A DNA stretch of 23,972 nt from Clostridium sp. CAG:967 (GCA_000433095.1 HF991480.1:9660-33631); one strand, 5' to 3'. Numbered from the stretch's first letter, positions 14,989 through 22,653 are shown. Notes: generated by a model from the sequence alone, not told the origin. Made by a program: numbers and translations.

Positions 14989-16788
14989 ATGGCTAAAAAA
15001 CTTATTAAAGTTATGGATACCTCATTTAGAGACGGTTTCCAATCAATTTACGGGGCAAAAGTGCTTGTTGACGACTTTATTCCTGCTTTACAGGCTGCTG
15101 TGAACGCAGGTTTAACTCACTTTGAAACAGCAGGCGGCGCAAGATTTCAGGCTCCGATTTTCTTTTGTAATGAAAATGCATTTGAAACCATGGATAAAAT
15201 CAGAGCTGCTGTTGGTCCTGATGTAAAATTACAATCTCTTGCCCGTGGCGTAAATGTTGTAGGTTTAAACTCACAGCCACGTGATGTTATTGATTTACAC
15301 GCAAAAATGTTTGCAAAACACGGCGTTAATGTTGTTAGAAACTTCGATGCTCTGAACGATGTTAACAACTTAATTGATTCTGCTAACAGTATTAAAAAGC
15401 ATGGTATGAGCCATGAAGTTACAATTACTATGATGGAGCTTCCTTACGGATGTGAAGGTGCACATGATGTTGCGTTTTATGAAAGAGTTTTGAGAAATAT
15501 TCTTGATGCAGGTATTCCATTTGACAGCTTAGCATTTAAAGATGCTTCCGGTACTTCAACTCCAAGAAAAGTTTATGAAACAATTAAACGCACCAGAGAA
15601 ATTCTGGGTCCTGATGCACATATCAGATTCCACTCTCATGAAACAGCAGGTACAGGCTTAGCAGCTTATCTTGCAGCTTTGGATGGCGGTGCTGACGGTA
15701 TTGATCTTGCTATGAAACCGGTTTCAGGCGGAACAGGTCAGCCTGATATCATTTCTATGTGGCACGCTTTGAGTGGTACTGAATATGATTTAGGACTTGA
15801 TATTGAAAAGATTATGGAAACTGAAGAAATCTTTAAAGAATGTATGAAAGATTATCCTATTTCTCCTGTATCTTTAGCTGTTAACCCTATATTAATTCAA
15901 GCTCCACTGCCGGGCGGTGCTACAGCTACAACTATTAACCAGCTTAAAGATATGGGCATGGTTGATAAATTCCCTGAGTTAATTAAACATATGAGAGAAG
16001 TTGTTGCAAGAGGCGGTTTCGGTACTTCTGTTACACCTGTTTCTCAATTCTATGCACAGCAGGCTTTCTTAAATACAATCAGCGAACCTTGGTCACAGGT
16101 TAACCCCGGTTACGGCAGAATGCTTCTGGGCTACTTCGGTAAAACTCCTTGTGAACCGGATCCTGAACTTGTAAAATGGGCTTCTGAAAAATTAGGTTTA
16201 GAACCTACAACCGAAAAAGTTGTTGATATTAACGAAAAAGATCCAGAAAAAGGCTTGAAAGCTGCGGAAGAAAGATTGAAAGCAGCAGGTCTCCCTGTTA
16301 CTGATGAAAACTTATTTATTGCAGCTGCTTGTAAAGATGCTAAAGAAGATAAAGGTATTAATTTCTTACTGGGTAAAGGTACTGTTTCTGTTAACAAAAA
16401 ATCTGCTGATGCGGCAGTTGAAGCTGATGCTTCTTCATCTAACGGTTATACGGTAACTGTTAACGGTAAAAAATATGCTGTAGCTCTTGAAGGTAATAAA
16501 GCAACTGTTAACGGTAAACTATATGATATCGGAGTTAAAGCAGGTATTGAAGCTGTTTCAACTCCGGCAGGCGAAGGCAAACCTGTAAAAGCTGCTTTGC
16601 CGGGTGTTGTATTAAAAGTGTTGGTGTCAATCAATGATACAGTCGCTGAAGGTGACGTTATTGCCGTAGTCGAAGCAATGAAAATGGAAACAGAAATTAA
16701 ATCTCCTGTGGCAGGTACAGTTACTTCTGTAGAAATTGAAGTAGGCAGCAAAGTTAAAAACGGAGATGTTCTGGTAACTATTGCATAG
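14989..16788 (+). CDS. oadA: Oxaloacetate decarboxylase-type alpha subunit (carboxyltransferase plus biotin domain)
   Basis: 599 residues. The N-terminal carboxyltransferase domain is an HMGL-like TIM barrel with VMDTSFRDGFQS (Asp10), the catalytic Lys184 in AFKDASG and the metal-binding H215-S-H217. A conserved C-terminal carboxylase domain follows (VPLPGG-like QAPLPGGATATTINQLKDMG, TPVSQFYAQQAFLN). A linker leads to a biotinyl domain with VVEAMKMETE; the biotinylated Lys is Lys565, 34 residues before the end. The family decarboxylates oxaloacetate to pyruvate, passing CO2 via biotin to the beta subunit. The opening motif reads DTSFRDGFQ where classical OadA has DTxLRDAHQ, so the substrate may differ. 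AAAGGA precedes the ATG. It sits between oadG and oadB, with the biotin ligase upstream. Confidence 0.92.
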   Translation: MAKKLIKVMDTSFRDGFQSIYGAKVLVDDFIPALQAAVNAGLTHFETAGGARFQAPIFFCNENAFETMDKIRAAVGPDVKLQSLARGVNVVGLNSQPRDVIDLHAKMFAKHGVNVVRNFDALNDVNNLIDSANSIKKHGMSHEVTITMMELPYGCEGAHDVAFYERVLRNILDAGIPFDSLAFKDASGTSTPRKVYETIKRTREILGPDAHIRFHSHETAGTGLAAYLAALDGGADGIDLAMKPVSGGTGQPDIISMWHALSGTEYDLGLDIEKIMETEEIFKECMKDYPISPVSLAVNPILIQAPLPGGATATTINQLKDMGMVDKFPELIKHMREVVARGGFGTSVTPVSQFYAQQAFLNTISEPWSQVNPGYGRMLLGYFGKTPCEPDPELVKWASEKLGLEPTTEKVVDINEKDPEKGLKAAEERLKAAGLPVTDENLFIAAACKDAKEDKGINFLLGKGTVSVNKKSADAAVEADASSSNGYTVTVNGKKYAVALEGNKATVNGKLYDIGVKAGIEAVSTPAGEGKPVKAALPGVVLKVLVSINDTVAEGDVIAVVEAMKMETEIKSPVAGTVTSVEIEVGSKVKNGDVLVTIA

Positions 16789-16822
16789 ATACCCGTTAGT
16801 AAAATCAAAGAGGATAAAAAAA

Positions 16823-17998
16823 ATGAATATAGCAGACAGTTTATATAAATTATGGCAATCAACAGGTATAGCAAATTTTGTTCAGCCTGTAGATCCTAAT
16901 ATTACAAACGGGTTTGAACAATTCCTTCATCAGTTCGGTTCTCCGATTATGATTTTGGTTTGTTTATTCCTGCTTTGGTTAGGTATTAAAAAACAATTTG
17001 AGCCGTTATTGCTTGTGCCGATTGCATTTGGCGGAATTTTGTCAAATATTCCAGTTGCAGATATTGCAGGACCACACGGTTTCCTTGGAATAATCTATGA
17101 AATTGGTATACATAGCGGTCTATTCCCGTTAATTATCTTTATGGGTGTTGGTGCAATGACTGACTTCGGTCCGCTTATTGCAAACCCTAAAACAGCATTA
17201 CTAGGCGGTGCTGCACAGTTTGGTATTTTTGGTGCATTATTGCTGGCATTGTGTTGTTTTGGTTTCACATTACCGCAGGCAGGCGCTATCGGTATAATTG
17301 GCGGTGCTGACGGCCCTACATCAATTTACGTTACAACAAAACTTGCTCCTGAATTACTAGGTGCAATTGCTGTTGCGGCTTATTCATATATGGCGCTGGT
17401 TCCTGTAATTCAGCCGCCTATTATGAAATTATTAACAACTAAAGCCGAACGTGAAATTCAAATGGAACAGTTAAGAGAAGTTTCTAAAAGAGAAAAAATC
17501 GTATTCCCTCTTGTTGTATTAGGGTTATGTATAATTTTCTTACCAGATGCTTGTCCGTTAATTGGTGCTTTGACATTCGGTAACTTATGTAAGGAATGCG
17601 GAGTTGTAGACAGACTTTCCGATACAATGCAAAATGCATTAATTAATATAGTAACTATTTTCCTGGGACTTTCAGTAGGCTCTAAGTTATCTTCAGACCA
17701 GTTCTTAACTTTACAAACATTATTTATCCTGCTCTTGGGTATCATAGCATTCTCATTTGCAACAGCTGCAGGTGTAATTTGTGCTAAGATTATGAACTTG
17801 TTCTCTAAAACTAAAATCAATCCGCTTATAGGTTCAGCAGGTGTATCCGCCGTACCTATGGCAGCTCGTGTATCAAATAAAGTAGGTTTGGAAGCAAATG
17901 ACCAAAACTACCTGTTAATGCACGCTATGGGACCAAACGTTGCAGGGGTTATCGGTTCTGCAGTTGCGGCAGGTATATTACTTGCACTTTGCCAATAA
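16823..17998 (+). CDS. oadB: Sodium pump decarboxylase beta subunit (OadB/MmdB family)
   Basis: 391 residues and highly hydrophobic, the membrane channel subunit of the decarboxylase. Key motifs are FGGILSNIPVADIAGPHGFL, FMGVGAMTDFGPLIANP, IIGGADGPTSIYVT with the conserved Asp163, and the C-terminal NPLIGSAGVSAVPMAARVSNK and HAMGPNVAGVIGSA. It decarboxylates carboxybiotin and exports sodium ions. The ATG at 16823 is chosen because AGAGGA (16809-16814) lies eight bases upstream; an ATG 42 bases earlier overlaps the end of oadA and lacks such a site. The same subunit serves oxaloacetate and methylmalonyl-CoA decarboxylases; the OadA-type partner points to oxaloacetate. A terminator follows. Confidence 0.96.
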   Translation: MNIADSLYKLWQSTGIANFVQPVDPNITNGFEQFLHQFGSPIMILVCLFLLWLGIKKQFEPLLLVPIAFGGILSNIPVADIAGPHGFLGIIYEIGIHSGLFPLIIFMGVGAMTDFGPLIANPKTALLGGAAQFGIFGALLLALCCFGFTLPQAGAIGIIGGADGPTSIYVTTKLAPELLGAIAVAAYSYMALVPVIQPPIMKLLTTKAEREIQMEQLREVSKREKIVFPLVVLGLCIIFLPDACPLIGALTFGNLCKECGVVDRLSDTMQNALINIVTIFLGLSVGSKLSSDQFLTLQTLFILLLGIIAFSFATAAGVICAKIMNLFSKTKINPLIGSAGVSAVPMAARVSNKVGLEANDQNYLLMHAMGPNVAGVIGSAVAAGILLALCQ

Positions 17999-18020
17999 GA
18001 TTGATTAGCTCATAAATTTA

Positions 18021-18048
18021 AAAGACCGCTTGAATAGCGGTCTTTTTT
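18021..18048. terminator. Intrinsic terminator after oadB
   Basis: Stem AAAGACCGCT (18021-18030) pairs with AGCGGTCTTT (18036-18045) around a TGAAT loop, followed by more T. The left A run is short, but the hairpin may also end the convergent minus-strand gene whose stop is at 18051. Confidence 0.93.
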
Positions 18049-18050
18049 TA

Positions 18051-18404
18051 TTAAACAGTGATATCTATATTTTCACCATATTTGTTAATATATTGCTGCA
18101 TGTATTCGGCAAACTGTTGTTTAGATATTTTTTTATTTTTCTTTAAAAAGTCAGTTATAACCTGAACATCATTTATGATATCAGGTCTTTCTTTTGTTAC
18201 CGTATCAACGATTTTATTCCCGTAGTATGCATACGTTTTATATCTGCCCACAATTTTTTCATTCGGATATAGGTCTTTGGCAACTACTCTTATAGAATCT
18301 GTTGCCATTTCACTTTTAAAACTTTTGCGAAGCATAATTTCAAATATCTCTGCTGTTTTAGTTTTGTTGCCAAATGATGTATTATTGATTTTTGTTATTT
18401 GCAT
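18051..18404 (-). CDS. Unknown small protein with N-terminal SFG motif
   Basis: 117 residues if translation starts at the ATG at 18404; a TTG two codons earlier is also possible. I do not recognise a family. The N-terminus MQITKINNTSFGNK (F11-G12) resembles the F(x)G motif at the N-termini of the proteins at 4322 and 6036. The rest is soluble and charged: IFEIMLRKSFKSEMATDSIRVVAKDLYP, then a Tyr-rich stretch (GRYKTYAYYGNK), and a predicted helical C-terminus (KKISKQQFAEYMQQYINKYG). There is no membrane segment, signal peptide or catalytic motif. It diverges from the next gene with only 47 bases between starts. No good Shine-Dalgarno site is seen. Confidence 0.75.
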   Translation of the reverse strand: MQITKINNTSFGNKTKTAEIFEIMLRKSFKSEMATDSIRVVAKDLYPNEKIVGRYKTYAYYGNKIVDTVTKERPDIINDVQVITDFLKKNKKISKQQFAEYMQQYINKYGENIDITV

Positions 18405-18439
18405 ATTCAATTAAAATCCGTACATAAAATTTTTTGCTA

Positions 18440-18445
18440 TATAAT
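18440..18445 (+). promoter_or_regulatory. Possible -10 giving a leaderless transcript of the Cys-rich small protein
   Basis: TATAAT lies six bases before the ATG at 18452, so a transcript would begin at or very close to the start codon. The -35 is poor (no TTGACA-like hexamer 16-18 bases upstream) and no Shine-Dalgarno site is present. Confidence 0.35.
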
Positions 18446-18451
18446 ATTGTT

Positions 18452-18787
18452 ATGAATAAAAAAGATGATATTCGAATTCACTATTCATTACTGCCTGCGT
18501 TTGACTGCGAAGAACCTATGAAAGAAGCGTTTCTTGCAGGAGTAAAGGTTTCAGGTGTAACAGTTTATAATAGTAAAACAAAGAAAATTTTAGCGCAATA
18601 TCCTGTTCTTATCGGTAATACAACACATTATGACGAATTTGAAGCAGAAATGATTAAAATAGGTGAATTGCTTTACAATAAAGTTTTGGAGTGTATTGTT
18701 CAGGATAAAGTATTTGATTTTACTGATTTGTTTGGTTCGGGCGGCTGCTCAAACGGTGGCTGCGGAGGATGCGGCGGTTGTCATTAA
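18452..18787 (+). CDS. Unknown small protein with Gly/Cys-rich C-terminal tail
   Basis: 111 residues. The frame is open from a TTG at 18434, but the ATG at 18452 (MNKKDDIRIHYSLLPAF) is the likely start because a TATAAT overlaps the upstream part. The body (1-94) is soluble with mixed strands and helices (GVKVSGVTVYNSKTKKILAQYPVLIGNTTHYDEFEAEMIKIGELLYNKVL). The last residues, GSGGCSNGGCGGCGGCH, hold four Cys and a terminal His in a flexible Gly context, suitable for binding a metal ion or an iron-sulfur precursor. I do not recognise the family; a role in metal handling is only a guess from the tail. It lies upstream of glgC, which has its own promoter. Confidence 0.8.
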   Translation: MNKKDDIRIHYSLLPAFDCEEPMKEAFLAGVKVSGVTVYNSKTKKILAQYPVLIGNTTHYDEFEAEMIKIGELLYNKVLECIVQDKVFDFTDLFGSGGCSNGGCGGCGGCH

Positions 18788-18790
18788 CAA

Positions 18791-18819
18791 TTGGCAATTT
18801 TTCGTTTATGGAGTATAAT
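18791..18819 (+). promoter_or_regulatory. Promoter of glgC
   Basis: A -35 TTGGCA (18791-18796), a 17-base spacer and a perfect -10 TATAAT (18814-18819). The predicted start near 18826 leaves a leader of about 32 bases with AAGGGG (18843-18848) nine bases before the ATG. Confidence 0.85.
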
Positions 18820-18857
18820 TATAATAGAGAGTTAAAAAAAGTAAGGGGTTTAGAGAT

Positions 18858-20093
18858 ATGTCTATTGATAATGCTTTGGTAATGATTCTTGCAGGCGGAG
18901 AAGGGAAAAGACTATATCCTTTGACAAAAGACAGAGCAAAGCCTGCTGTGCCGTTTGGAGGAAGATACAGAATTATAGATTTTGTGTTAAATAATTTTAT
19001 AAACTCGGGCTTTTTTAAGATTAAAGTATTAACTCAATATAAGTCTGATTCTTTAAATAAACATATTACAAGAGGCTGGGCATTATCACCGTTCTTAAAT
19101 CAATATGTTGATTTGGCGCCTGCACAAATGAGAACCGGAATCGACTGGTATCGTGGAACTGCTGATGCTATTTATCAGAACGTATTTCACATAACTGATG
19201 AAGATCCTGATTATGTATGTATTTTCGGCGGGGACCATATATACAAAATGGATGTTTCTCAAATGCTTGATTATCATAAAGAAAAGGATGCAGATTTGTC
19301 TATATCTGCTATACCAATTCCTATTGAAGAAGCGCATGAATTCGGGATAATTGAAGTTGATGATGATTGGAAGCTGGTTAACTTTGTTGAAAAACCTCAA
19401 TACAGACCAAAATCTATTCCCGGTAATCCGAATATGTGTTTGGCATCTATGGGCAATTATATTTTTAACAAAGATATATTATTGGATGCCCTTAATCGTG
19501 ATGAAGAAATAAAAGAATCAAGCCATGATTTTGGTAAAAATGTAATTCCAATGCTTTTAAAAGAAGGAAAGAAGATTTATATTTACAACTTCTATGAAAA
19601 TTCTTTTCCTGGTATATCTGAAAGAGAACGTGGATACTGGATGGATGTGGGAAGTATAGATGCTTACTGGCAGGCAAATATGGACTTGTTAGACTATGAT
19701 CCTGAATTAAATCTTTATTCACAGGATTGGCCTTTAAGAACATTTAATTATAACTATCCTCCTGCAAAATTTATATGGGAAGAAGGCGAAAGAGTAGGTA
19801 TGGCAACAAACTCTATGGTATCTGAAGGATGTATTGTTTCAGGTGCAGGACTTTCCCGCTGTATCTTGTCGCCAAAAGTTAAAGTTAACAGCTTTTCCCA
19901 AATTTCTTCAACTATAATAATGGAGAATGTTGAAGTCGGAAGATATTCAAAAATCAAAAAAGCTATTATTGATAAAAATGTTACAATACCTCCGAATTCA
20001 CGAATAGGCTTTAACAGAGAAGAAGATTTAGCACGTGGTTTCCATGTTTCTCCGGGTGGAGTTACTGTTGTACCTAAGGGCGCTATCCTATAG
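18858..20093 (+). CDS. glgC: Glucose-1-phosphate adenylyltransferase (ADP-glucose pyrophosphorylase)
   Basis: 411 residues. The N-terminal nucleotidyltransferase domain has LAGGEGKRLYPLTKDRAKPAVPFGGRYRIIDF (11-42), containing the 'GGxGxRLxPLTxxRAKPA' signature. GGDHIYKMD and FVEKPQY (sugar-phosphate Lys) follow, then SERERGYWMDVGSIDAYWQANMDLL. The C-terminal left-handed beta-helix shows hexapeptide-like repeats (SMVSEGCIVSGAGLSRCILSPKVKV). It makes ADP-glucose, the first committed step of bacterial glycogen synthesis, and the family is normally tetrameric and allosteric. It has its own strong promoter and no glycogen synthase or branching enzyme beside it. No terminator hairpin is visible after its stop. 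Confidence 0.96.
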   Translation: MSIDNALVMILAGGEGKRLYPLTKDRAKPAVPFGGRYRIIDFVLNNFINSGFFKIKVLTQYKSDSLNKHITRGWALSPFLNQYVDLAPAQMRTGIDWYRGTADAIYQNVFHITDEDPDYVCIFGGDHIYKMDVSQMLDYHKEKDADLSISAIPIPIEEAHEFGIIEVDDDWKLVNFVEKPQYRPKSIPGNPNMCLASMGNYIFNKDILLDALNRDEEIKESSHDFGKNVIPMLLKEGKKIYIYNFYENSFPGISERERGYWMDVGSIDAYWQANMDLLDYDPELNLYSQDWPLRTFNYNYPPAKFIWEEGERVGMATNSMVSEGCIVSGAGLSRCILSPKVKVNSFSQISSTIIMENVEVGRYSKIKKAIIDKNVTIPPNSRIGFNREEDLARGFHVSPGGVTVVPKGAIL

Positions 20094-20213
20094 TTCTGGT
20101 ATTTTTTTTATATTTGATATATTATGTTTAACGCTATTGTAAATCTTTATTAATATATAGGGATATTTAGGCAATTGTGTTGCTTCATAATCTTTATAGA
20201 TTTGGGTAGAAAT

Positions 20214-20786
20214 ATGGCGTTAAACGGTATAAGAACATACATTACAAATACCTCATTGTACAAAGGTGCTTCCCGCACAATGCGTACAATTCAGCAAAAG
20301 GGGCTGGATTTAATTCCGGACGCTGTATATTCCGGTGACAAAATTACTAAAAATATTAAAAATACAGGAGAGAAGATTTCATCTGCTGAACAGCGTCTTA
20401 TTTTAGGTGCAACAGCTTTGATGACCCAGCCGTTTATTGATGCCAACAATAAAAGTGTAGACGAAAAAACACGTAAAGTTTCTGTTGCAAGAACAATCGC
20501 AAAAATTGTAGCAGGAACATTAACAGGATACTTTATCAGAAAAGGATGCATTAAAGGTATTAAGGCGCTTTCTCAAATACCCGGACCAAATGTGCCGAAA
20601 TACAAAACGTTGTTTACTCCGAGAGGAATAACAGACAATACAACAGATGCCTTCAAACAGTATCGCAATGCTATGGGCACTGTTGTGGCATTACTTGTTA
20701 TGATGGTTACCAACTTTGCAATTGATGCACCGTTGACCAAATTCTTGACCAATGCTCTTGTTAAAAAACAGGAGGATAAGAAATGA
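20214..20786 (+). CDS. Unknown membrane protein, first gene of a coupled pair
   Basis: 190 residues from the ATG at 20214 (MALNGIRTYITNTSLYKG); an upstream TTG at 20175 only extends the open frame. I do not recognise a family. Hydrophobic segments appear around RLILGATALMTQPFID, RTIAKIVAGTLTGYFIRKG and VVALLVMMVTNFAID. A FTPRGITDNTTDAFKQY stretch precedes the last segment, and the C-terminus is Lys-rich (ALVKKQEDKK). The 'MTQPF', 'TGYFIRKG' and terminal 'P-x-T-K' features are loosely like the membrane proteins at 4322-7718. Translation is coupled to the next gene by an ATGA overlap (20783-20786). The Shine-Dalgarno site is weak (GGGTAGA). Confidence 0.8.
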   Translation: MALNGIRTYITNTSLYKGASRTMRTIQQKGLDLIPDAVYSGDKITKNIKNTGEKISSAEQRLILGATALMTQPFIDANNKSVDEKTRKVSVARTIAKIVAGTLTGYFIRKGCIKGIKALSQIPGPNVPKYKTLFTPRGITDNTTDAFKQYRNAMGTVVALLVMMVTNFAIDAPLTKFLTNALVKKQEDKK

Positions 20787-21421
20787 AGTCATTAGGTAAC
20801 TTATGTTCTGATTTTAAAAATATAATGTATAAGAATTACGGTGAAAACCCGGGTAAAATGCTTGTACATACAGGAGTTCTCGGGTGGATTTTGTCATCAT
20901 TGGCTCAGGTTTCGGCTGTTGTTTTTAATGATAAAATTTCTCCGGAGCAAAAAACATTTCTTATTCCGCAGGAAATTGCAGATGCTGCCGTTAATATTCT
21001 GTCTTTTTATGTAATTACAAGTTCGTTCAAAAATCTTGCTTCAAAACTTGTATCTACAGGTAAATTGACTACTAAACCTATTAAAGATTTCCTTACAAAA
21101 CAAGGTGCAAACACTTCCGAACATATTGGAAAACTCGGGTTTAATATTGAAAACATGGCTAGTTTTCAGGAAATTAAAAATGAATATAAACCTTTTAAGA
21201 ATGGTGTAGATGTTGTTGCAAGTACTGTGGGTTCTATTATTTCCTGCAACCTTGTTACACCGATTTTAAGAAATAAATATGCTGCTAAAAAGCAGAAAGA
21301 AGCGATTGCAAAAATGCATGGAAATGATGTGCAAACTTTAAAATCTCCTCGTGGAATTACTATGGATGCTTACATAAAAATGTCAGCTATGAAGCATTCT
21401 TCAGGTAGTTTAAAAATATAA
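20783..21421 (+). CDS. Unknown membrane protein, second gene of a coupled pair
   Basis: 212 residues. AGGAGG shortly before the ATG, inside the end of the upstream gene, supports the start. Hydrophobic segments are KMLVHTGVLGWILSSLAQVSAVVF, AAVNILSFYVITSSF and VDVVASTVGSIISCNLVTPI. The basic tail NKYAAKKQKEAIAK and the stretch LKSPRGITMDAYIKMSAMK follow. 'SPRGIT' matches 'TPRGIT' in the partner gene, which suggests a shared short motif. No catalytic motif is seen. Its last 12 bases overlap the 3' end of the convergent anti-sigma gene, with no terminator between. Function unknown; co-expression with the upstream gene is very likely. Confidence 0.82.
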   Translation: MKSLGNLCSDFKNIMYKNYGENPGKMLVHTGVLGWILSSLAQVSAVVFNDKISPEQKTFLIPQEIADAAVNILSFYVITSSFKNLASKLVSTGKLTTKPIKDFLTKQGANTSEHIGKLGFNIENMASFQEIKNEYKPFKNGVDVVASTVGSIISCNLVTPILRNKYAAKKQKEAIAKMHGNDVQTLKSPRGITMDAYIKMSAMKHSSGSLKI

Positions 21422-21943
21422 TATTGCTATTATTCCTGCAACTATACAAGTTATCATTAGAAAAAACATTACAGCAAGTTTTAAGAACGGATCGGTTTCT
21501 GTTTTTTCGGTTTTTTGCTGAATTTGGTAAATTATCTGTTTTGAGTAATCATTCTTAAATTCATTTCTCGTCTTTTCAAATGATGAATGAAGAAGCTTTT
21601 TAAAAGTGTATATGTTTTCCAAATCCTGTCGTGCAAGAGGGTTTGAAATGGCAATTTTCTTTATTTTAATACTGTCAATATCATTCAATTCATTATCAAT
21701 ATATGCCGATAAATTCTCTTTGAAGTCTTCATATTGTTTAGTTGCATACGGATTTTCTATTTCTTCTGATTGAATATCTATGAACTTATTTACCATATTT
21801 TTTAAAGCTTCATATTTTTGCATACAGGCAGGGCAGTTTCTTAAATGCTCGGTTACATATTCAGATAATTTTGTACTTAATTTATCTTCGATATAAAACG
21901 GCATTAAAGCTCCTACTTGTTCACATGATAATTGGTTTTTCAT
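21410..21943 (-). CDS. Zinc-finger anti-sigma factor with C-terminal membrane anchor
   Basis: 177 residues. The N-terminal anti-sigma domain (ZAS / zf-HC2 type) carries the pattern C7...H33-x3-C37-x2-C40 (TEHLRNCPACMQKYE), the usual H-x3-C-x2-C zinc site. A second helical region (FKENLSAYIDNELND...NPLARQDLENIYTFKKLL) looks like a degenerate repeat of the same fold without the Cys. A single membrane helix lies at the end (LAVMFFLMITCIVAGIIAILYF). It would bind the ECF sigma factor at the inner membrane face and release it on an envelope signal. It follows the sigma gene by 11 bases, with AAGGAG before its ATG. The signal sensed is not visible. Confidence 0.9.
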   Translation of the reverse strand: MKNQLSCEQVGALMPFYIEDKLSTKLSEYVTEHLRNCPACMQKYEALKNMVNKFIDIQSEEIENPYATKQYEDFKENLSAYIDNELNDIDSIKIKKIAISNPLARQDLENIYTFKKLLHSSFEKTRNEFKNDYSKQIIYQIQQKTEKTETDPFLKLAVMFFLMITCIVAGIIAILYF

Positions 21944-21954
21944 ATTTTCTCCTT

Positions 21955-22548
21955 TTAAATATAGGCTTTAAGTTCATCCTGAAGTTTATTTCTTGCTCTG
22001 GCAATTCTGGATTTTACGGTGCCGACACTTGAATGGGTTGCGTTTGCGATTTCTTCATAGCTCAGCCCTTGCAATTCTCTCAATATAATTGCTATCCTGA
22101 ACTGTTCTGGCAAAGCCAGAATTGCATCTTTAATTATTCTTTCAAGTTCGGCTGATATACATTTTTCATGCGGCTTGCATTTTTTGTCAAGAAGCTGGAG
22201 CTTAATGGAGGATGCAGCCTCATTCTCCTCATCAATTGAAACTGTATCAGGACGTCTCTGTGTTTTTCTCAGTTCATCATAAAAAAGATTTGTTATTATC
22301 TGGTTAAGCCAGCCTTTAAAAAGTTTCGGATTTTTAAGACTTTGTATATTTTTTGCAACACGAAGTAATGCTTCCTGAGTTAAATCAGAAACGCATTCTC
22401 TTTTTTTGCAAAGATATGAAAATGCAGCAAAGACATTTTTCTGCTCACGTTTAATAAGTTCTTCAAGAGCTTTATAATCGTTTTGCTGTGATAGAACAAC
22501 AAGTTCTTCCAGCGGCATTTTCTTGTATTGCAATTTGTTGCCTGACAT
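21955..22548 (-). CDS. ECF-type RNA polymerase sigma factor
   Basis: 197 residues with region 2 (ALEELIKREQKNVFAAFSYLCKKRECVSDLTQEALLRVAKNI...FKGWLNQIITNLFYDELRKTQR) and region 4 (ALPEQFRIAIILRELQGLSYEEIANATHSSVGTVKSRIARARNKLQDEL), the HTH that reads the -35. Regions 1 and 3 are missing, as in group 4 sigma factors. The linker (about 105-135) is longer than in many members and contains CKPHEKC, which might bind metal or form a disulfide. AAGGAG (22555-22560) lies six bases before the ATG. The downstream anti-sigma factor is the likely partner. I found no clear self-recognised promoter upstream. Confidence 0.95.
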   Translation of the reverse strand: MSGNKLQYKKMPLEELVVLSQQNDYKALEELIKREQKNVFAAFSYLCKKRECVSDLTQEALLRVAKNIQSLKNPKLFKGWLNQIITNLFYDELRKTQRRPDTVSIDEENEAASSIKLQLLDKKCKPHEKCISAELERIIKDAILALPEQFRIAIILRELQGLSYEEIANATHSSVGTVKSRIARARNKLQDELKAYI

Positions 22549-22653
22549 AAACTTCTCCTTACATCCTATAGTAAGGAATTTTTGTCAGGAATTGCTCATT
22601 CATTGTTATATAACCAATTGATTATATTTTTTTGAAGACAATTCGAATTAAAT

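Noticed and set aside
16781..16822. Upstream ATG extension of oadB
   Set aside because: It overlaps the end of oadA, lacks a ribosome site and adds a basic peptide not seen in the family; AGAGGA marks the ATG at 16823.
16131..16874. Minus-strand open frames opposite oadA (16131-16397 and 16446-16874)
   Set aside because: They mirror the conserved biotin-carboxylase-type coding frame and show no ribosome site or recognisable domain.
22600..22620. GTTATATAAC palindrome upstream of the sigma gene as an operator
   Set aside because: A ten-base AT palindrome is expected by chance in such AT-rich DNA, and no second copy was found near the sigma gene.
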